Assembly (NCBI GenBank): GCA_050084515.1
Contig: CM114272.1
Coordinates: 26,970,001 to 27,034,000 of the forward strand
DNA from: Blasia pusilla
Lineage: Eukaryota; Marchantiophyta; Marchantiopsida; Blasiales
Direction of reading: 5' to 3'
Length of the DNA stretch: 64,000 bases
The stretch's first letter is position 1. Each line of letters starts with the position of its first letter. The notes under the pieces were generated by a model. It was not told where the DNA came from, made no database searches, and saw only the letters and a list, made by a program, of their open reading frames with translations. This document shows positions 58,693 to 64,000 of this stretch, piece after piece. The position numbers and the translations under genes are program-made.

Positions 58693-59076
58693 CCCTTTCG
58701 AAGGGTACTACATTGGCACGAACACGACAAGCGACCGCCGAAGGTTTGTTGGTAGAAATGTGAGAACGGGTAGAGCGAGCAAGGCAAAGTCTTGTAAAGG
58801 CTCAAATGAGGTACGTTAAGCATGCTAACAAGAGTCGGCGCCAAGTACGATTCCAAGTAGGAGAGCAAGTGTGGTTGAGTGTGAAGAATCTCACTCTTCC
58901 GAAAGAGTTGTCTACGAAGTTGTCTGCCAATATGCTGGACCGTATGTGATTGTGGCAAACCCGTTGAGGATGTGTATACATTGGGGCTGCCGAACGAGTT
59001 CAAGATTCACCCGACCTTTCATGTGTCATTGTTGAAGAAATATCTTCAAGATAATGGACGTTTCGAGCGGAGATAG
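58693..59076 (+). pseudogene. Integrase C-terminal domain with frame changes
   Basis: Frame-hopping reading gives the GPFxV-type integrase tail (for example KYVIVANP-like and LGLPNEFKIHPTFHVSLLKK-like phrases, the latter in the frame at 58980-59040). It links Pol to the chromodomain. At least three indels or stops. Confidence 0.6.
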
Positions 59077-59292
59077 GTGGTGAGACTGCACCTGGTGATC
59101 AGAAATGAAGAGCCGGAGTTTGAGGTGGAGACCATCTTACGTTCGAGGCATCGGGCCAACAAGTACGAATATTTGGTTAAATGGAAGGGCTACCATGTGA
59201 AGGAGGCGACTTGGATTGCGGAGGCGGATTTGGAACACGCGCAAGAGTTGTTGCGAGACTTCAAGAGAACGCAAGCGAAGCACATACGGTAG
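59077..59292 (+). pseudogene. Chromodomain of the chromovirus integrase
   Basis: FEVETILRSRHRANKYEYLV, KWKGYHVKEATWIAEADLEH: the Tyr-Leu-Val-Lys-Trp-Lys-Gly-Tyr and Thr-Trp core of a chromodomain. It binds methylated histone H3 tails and targets integration. The segment is open and ends at a TAG at 59290. Confidence 0.9.
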
Positions 59293-59843
59293 TACGAGGA
59301 GGAGCTAGAGACATGACTTATACCCATTGGAATCTTGGGCCGAAGGCCGTTGTAACTAGAATATGCTAGTGTTGCAATAAAGCAGTGTATGGATTTGGAG
59401 ATTCGATGCCAGAGTTGATTGCAATTTGTATGTGGTAGTGCATGGCTATGAGTCGTTCATCATAGGCTTAGAATGTAAGTCAAGAGGACAGACAAGGAGT
59501 ATTTAAGGTGAGAGCTCGTATGTGGATAAGCACCTAGAACATGACCTTGTGTTGGATTATACTTGGGCTCGCCCTAGCGTCGGCGGGGTAGATGAATCTG
59601 TCTTGGAGCTTGGGGTGATCTTACTTGTGGCTACATAAGTAAACTTAGTGACGCGCCTAAGTCAAATACGAGAGCGACCCAATAATAGTATGATTTGTAG
59701 ACCAGCTAAACAGGTGTGATGTTTACAAGAATGAGCCAGAAGAGTCTAAGGTTGCACACTTAGTTAGCTTATTTGATAAGTTAGTTCTTTGGAACGAGTC
59801 CAGGCCCATCAAAGAGGAGAGGCTAATAATTCTAAGTGGTGCA
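59293..59843. other. 3' internal non-coding region of the chromovirus
   Basis: No ORF and no features other than the target duplication copy at 59839-59843. Confidence 0.5.
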
Positions 59844-60264
59844 TGTGAGAAAAGAGAAAGTGACGAAATCACTGAAATCTTTACAAAACTTAGAGATACA
59901 AAGTGGCCTAGTCCGTCCGTGCGCTCACAGAAGAGCTTCGATGGAACCTGAACTGGGAGATAACTCGATATCCGAGAATTCGCTACTGTTGCGGCTCCCG
60001 ACTATTTGACTACTCGGGAAAACTAGGGTTTTTACCTATTTTTCTTCATTTCTATTAATAGAAAATTTTTGCATCAGGATGCCCCGCACCGTGAGGCAAA
60101 AAAGGGTTAGATAAACCTAGTAACGCTACTCCTAAAACCACCTACGTCATATTACTATGACTCCTTCGACGTCTAAGTCGGAACCATCAATCTAGGCTTC
60201 TCCTCATACAAGGGGGCCGATCAGATTAATGGTGCTTAGAGGAGTGGATGTTGAGAATCCAACA
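59844..60264 (-). mobile_element. Solo LTR (copia-like) with perfect 5-bp target duplication
   Basis: 421 bp, on the minus strand TGTTGGATTCTC...TCTCACA, flanked by GTGCA on both sides (59839-59843, 60265-60269). It is the same family as 40942-41373. There is no internal region, so it is a recombination product of a full element that landed in the chromovirus. Confidence 0.93.
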
Positions 60265-60394
60265 GTGCAAAGCGACAACTGTAGACTTAGAGGAATTGCG
60301 GGTTAGCCACCAGAACGCAATTCAATGTCAAGGGGTAGGCTCCCCAGGATACTTGACATAACAAAGTTTTGCGTTGATGAGGGCATCAACCTCT

Positions 60395-60407
60395 AAAGAG
60401 GGGTGAG
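60395..60407 (+). other. Polypurine tract of the chromovirus
   Basis: AAAGAGGGGTGAG directly precedes the 3' LTR start TGTCGCGACC. It primes plus-strand DNA synthesis. Confidence 0.85.
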
Positions 60408-62038
60408 TGTCGCGACCCTCATGACCAAACGAGTGCCAAAGCGGAACATCGGAACATTAGCGGGCTCATGCTAAGATGGTTTGCGCGTTGGAGTAGTCTC
60501 GAAGGAGAGACAAGAGACGGGACGCAAGCGAGGCTTCGCGTTTCAGATGTTATGGTCGGGAATGAGAAACCTGGACCAAACGCGGAACAAGATTTGAAAG
60601 GAGTTGAGTCTAGAAAGTGGGTTGCCAAAGGAAGAATCCGGATTTGGGACGCCACTAGCGTTTGAGAGTTTTTGACTGTATTTATGGCCATAACTTTTAG
60701 CGCCAAGATGCGTTTGGATCAAACAAGGGTGCGTTGGAAGACTTATGGAAAGATGGTTCAAACGCACTAAAGATCTCTACAAACACATAAGCAGCGGCTG
60801 AGAAACAACCTAGAAATGACTATAAGTAGAGTCGGGTTGAGGGCCACAATGAAGGGCCTGACCCTCCTTTTCCAAGGGGGGGGGGGGGGGGGGTTGTTGG
60901 AGAACCCAAGAAGTACTAGTAAGGGGAAAGGTCTCCGAGAGTGCTTGGAACTCGAACCCCACTTTGGGCGCCACGGGGCGGCTCAAGGGCATGGAACGGA
61001 TCGAGAGTTTGGGGTTGGGTTGGAAAACCTGAACCAAGTCTATGGAGGCGAGTTTAGACATCCCTCTTGGATTTCACCCCGCAGCTCAATTACTTGGGTC
61101 TCAGTTTGGAACTCACACGAGGTCCGTTGAACAGTTGGGATCGCTAGGCGCGCAAGTGCCGTTTTAGGTTCCTGGACTAATGAGGAAGTGTGTTCCAAGT
61201 CTTGAAGGACTTGTCATGTTTTGGAAACTAGGAAGTAAGGGAGGGTGAGCTTTTTCGTGCGCATACATATCGCTACACAACATACATCGCTGGTCACATC
61301 TACACCACACAACACCGATCTTCCCCACACACGGGTCGATCCACACATGTACAAAAATTAACTCATACATATACATGGAGATCACACAACAAAAATAAAG
61401 AGTAGTAAAAACGGCACACCCGGCCTAAAACTCCACTCCTCAATCTACATCGGCATATCAAGCCTCGTCCACCCTGTGCTATCAAGGAATCCGGACGCTA
61501 ACACCCTAGTCCTAGCTCACACACATACAAGGGAGGTGCTCCAACGGCCCAACATGAGAAAGATGGCTTAGGAAATCCATCTTCCTCTCTTATATAGGGT
61601 TGGGAAGAGCCAAAAGGATCTGCCCTAAAAATAGCCTTCCCCTTGGTAACCTGCGCGCACAGGTTACCAGGGGCGGGTGACCTGGTCAACAAGTCACCCG
61701 GTTGTAAAAGACCTCAACATGAAAGTTGTCAGAAACGACATTCCTGACACAATGGACCTATCCTCAACCTCATCCGACATCGTGGGACAAAGTTACGTGC
61801 AAGATAGTCCGCTGGCTCCTACGCCCTATCCACGATAGATCTCGGCCTATCGGCTACTCCGATGTGACAACTTGATGAGACGCCGAGTTGAGAACTCGGT
61901 GGGTTGGAACGCTGGTTGGCCCAGACCGACTAACGAGAGTGCGTGTTTGGGTGCAGATCGGCGATGAGATCGTGTCCTACTGAACGTACGCTTCCGCAAC
62001 AATAAAGATTGACGTTCAAGGAGAGTAGGGGTGCGACA
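60408..62038 (+). repeat. 3' LTR of the chromovirus, interrupted
   Basis: It starts TGTCGCGACCC and ends GGGTGCGACA, short inverted repeats of one another. Without the insertion at about 61253-61868 its length is about 1.0 kb. An 18-G run lies at about 60877-60894. Confidence 0.9.
61253..61868. repeat. Dispersed repeat R, copy 4, inserted in the 3' LTR
   Basis: The flanking LTR sequence (GGGAGGGTGAG / GATGAGACGCC) is contiguous in the 5' LTR at about 54440-54460, so this 616-bp block is an insertion. Possible target duplication AGCTT/AACTT. It contains two successive hairpins at 61645-61668 (GGTAACCTG / CAGGTTACC) and 61675-61699 (GGGTGAC / GTCACCC), and a TATATAGGG box at about 61597. Confidence 0.8.
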
Positions 62039-64000
62039 CCCTATGTCAAACTCCTAGATGAAATGGTCTAAGTCGATGGTGCTTACCGCAAATGAGAAAC
62101 GACACATGCCCTGGTGGCTCATATCGTCCATTTCCCGTCTATGATCTCATCACCAAACCCGCTAGTGATGATGATCCAACCACATATGGGATTCGAGATA
62201 GGTCCTCACTTGAAACCCCTCAGTATCTCACTCCACTAACATTGCTCGACCTACCCCGTTCTTCCCAACCCTAGAAGAACGTCGTGATGACAACCCTGTC
62301 TCACACGCTCAAGCACCCAGACTCATCAAGAGTCTCCCACACTCCTTATTGGCTCACCTACGCTAATGCTAATCCCATGATGACACACCAGGCCTCATGC
62401 ATATTAAACAATCGGGCTCACCCTAAGCCTCTTGAACTAGCTCATATAAGCTATTGACATTCTCTCGGGCCATACCTGCAACCCCTACTCGGGAATCCGA
62501 CCGATCTCCACAAACATGCTACACTTGTTACCATCACTACATCCATCTAGCCTAACCTACTACCCGATATCCAACACCCTCAATGAGACGAGACAAGTGT
62601 GGAAAAAGGGACTCGAATGGATAACCTAAACACACACGCCATCACTCTATTGTACGATCAACATTGATTGCTCCATGTGGTATAGCAACCTCCGTGACAT
62701 GAAAATATCCTTGAGGAGCACATCAAACCACTCGTCAACAAACCCTGCCGATCGCTCATCTGGACATATTTCGCCAAAGTACTAGCAAATCACTACTCCA
62801 TGAATCAAAGTATAAACTCACAAAATCTCTCCAATTGACCTCATGTTCCCTTGGAGGTTACGTGGTTGACCCTACTACCCCATTAGATCCTCCTCCATGT
62901 CCAAATCTTAGTTGACCTAGTAGCTCCTTACCCCGTTCCATAGTTTACCGTGGAGTTACAACATCCTGAATTACCATGCATGGCGCGTTCTTGACTCTCG
63001 TTCTCACCTTCTATTGCAGATGTCTATCTACTATCGCACATCTATGTCCTTCCTTTACCATGCACGGATACTTGAGCATCTAGATGTACCTTGTCTCCGG
63101 CCGCATACATATGCGGCCTTGACTGGCTCCTCTGTCTCACACTTGGCGGCCACGTAGTTGGCTTCTTCTACTCCACCCAACGCGAACCTACCACGTTATC
63201 CATCCTGTGTGTACTCAGTCCAACCGAAACAACTTACAAAGTGACCTAACCGGCCACAACTCCAACCTAGCCATTTTACTTGATAGCCCCCCTCACGTTG
63301 GCTATGTGACCAAAAACCCGAACTCCTTCTCTCCTCTCCTTCTTGACACATGTCCCTCATCCGTTGACACTCACTTGTGAACATTCACTGTCACACTCCG
63401 CGCTACAATCTGTTACTGTCCCACATCACCCCGTACCAACGAAATCTAAGAGAAATAGATATCGCTTCTGCACATGACCTTCCAAACAAAAAAAAACAAC
63501 ACAAATGCAACACACGCATCCCAAGGGACTCCCCAATAAGACAAATTTCTTGCCTACCAACATAATTTTTTCCCCCCTACCCCCTTGCATCTTTATCATG
63601 TAAAATTAGAGTACAAACGGCTCATACAGTCAACTCCACCCTCAAACTTACATCGACACATAGCCATATCTACCCTCTACTATTAGGAAATTCACAGGTT
63701 AGCACCTTAGTTCCTACTACACACAAAGCAAGATAGGTGCTCCTACGGCCCAACATGAGAAAGATGGCTTTCTCATGTTTCTCCCTCTTATTGCCTTGGG
63801 AAGAGCTAAAAGGCTCTTCGCCCAAAAATAGCTATCCCATCGGTAACTTGAATGCACAAGTTATTGGATGACAGATCATTTGGCTAACAGAGACCAAAAT
63901 AGGGATATCACAAAAAATGACGTTCATGATGCAATGGATCTGTTCCCAATCTCATCCGACGTCTCAAGACTAATTTACATTTGAATAGCACGCTGAACCT
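62039..64000. repeat. Dispersed repeat R, copy 2, and flank
   Basis: 63220-64000 aligns with 7490-8310, including ACCAACGAAATCT and CAACATGAGAAAGATGGCTT. Upstream, 62039-63220 is C-rich, like 6500-7490, and without a credible gene. It runs off the window. Confidence 0.6.

Larger units (their letters stand above)
54058..62038 (+). mobile_element. Chromovirus (Ty3/gypsy with chromodomain), nested insertions
   Basis: Order: truncated 5' LTR, Met primer site, Gag-Pol in essentially one frame, chromodomain, 3' internal region with a solo LTR (59844-60264), polypurine tract (60395-60407), 3' LTR (60408-62038) broken by repeat R copy 4. A single Gag-Pol frame and a C-terminal chromodomain define chromoviruses. 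Stops and frame changes make it inactive. Confidence 0.92.

Noticed and set aside
61253-61868. Helitron for repeat R
   Set aside because: A TCGTG start and hairpins near the 3' half are suggestive, but there is no CTRR end and no A/T target site. The insertion also shows a possible 5-bp duplication.

Overview
The window is nuclear DNA of a land plant. Evidence: plant telomere-type CCCTAAA motifs, a CACTA (En/Spm) transposon with TNP2-type transposase fragments, plant-style Ty3/gypsy elements primed by initiator-Met tRNA, dense TATA and CT/GA-rich promoter sequence, and one intact five-exon gene matching a plant-specific CUE-domain protein family (Arabidopsis AT5G32440 type). I cannot place the species. 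The mixture would suit a large-genome seed-free plant (fern, lycophyte or bryophyte), but this is only a lean. There are no rRNA or tRNA genes, no CRISPR array and no bacterial features.

Layout. 0-6.3 kb: a decayed, apparently two-gene transposon-like unit. A minus-strand coiled-coil gene (A) and plus-strand genes with a WRKY-GCM1-like zinc-binding region (B1) and a SWIM zinc finger (B2) surround, and are separated by, many copies of a 27-nt palindrome. Eight of these form a 67-bp tandem array between the divergent promoters of A and B1. 6.5-8.3 kb: copy 1 of a dispersed repeat ('R'). 9-12.2 kb: a rotted plus-strand gypsy element. 12.46-20.91 kb: a younger minus-strand gypsy element with 367-bp LTRs, whose polyprotein ends in a PHD finger. 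21.3-22.6 kb: a GC-rich tandem repeat and a diverged solo LTR. 22.9-26.6 kb: promoter-like sequence with (CT)n, then a mosaic of inverted gypsy pieces. 26.7-28.8 kb: a second, inverted copy of the SWIM gene and its palindromes.

29.38-39.11 kb: a 9.7-kb CACTA element with terminal inverted repeats and a 3-bp target duplication. It sits inside a 352-bp tandem repeat whose neighbouring unit preserves the empty site. It carries GA microsatellites, a minisatellite and gypsy and LINE debris. 39.6-40.2 kb: R copy 3. 40.6-44.7 kb: a second, broken TNP2 gene on the minus strand, split by a solo LTR. 45.44-45.54 kb: a perfect 37-bp-arm hairpin. 46.3-51.2 kb: the CUE-domain gene, the only gene that looks functional. 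52.1-52.6 kb: a LINE 3' fragment. 53.4-53.8 kb: a third PHD-finger gypsy tail. 54.06-62.04 kb: a chromovirus (Gag-Pol plus chromodomain) with a solo LTR nested in its 3' internal region and R copy 4 nested in its 3' LTR. 62.04-64 kb: R copy 2.

Most reading frames are interrupted by stops that look like TGG to TAG/TGA changes, and the two young LTRs differ only by transitions, as expected from silenced, methylated repeats. The strongest candidates for something new are the palindrome-dense divergent gene pair at 0-6 kb and the PHD-finger gypsy family.
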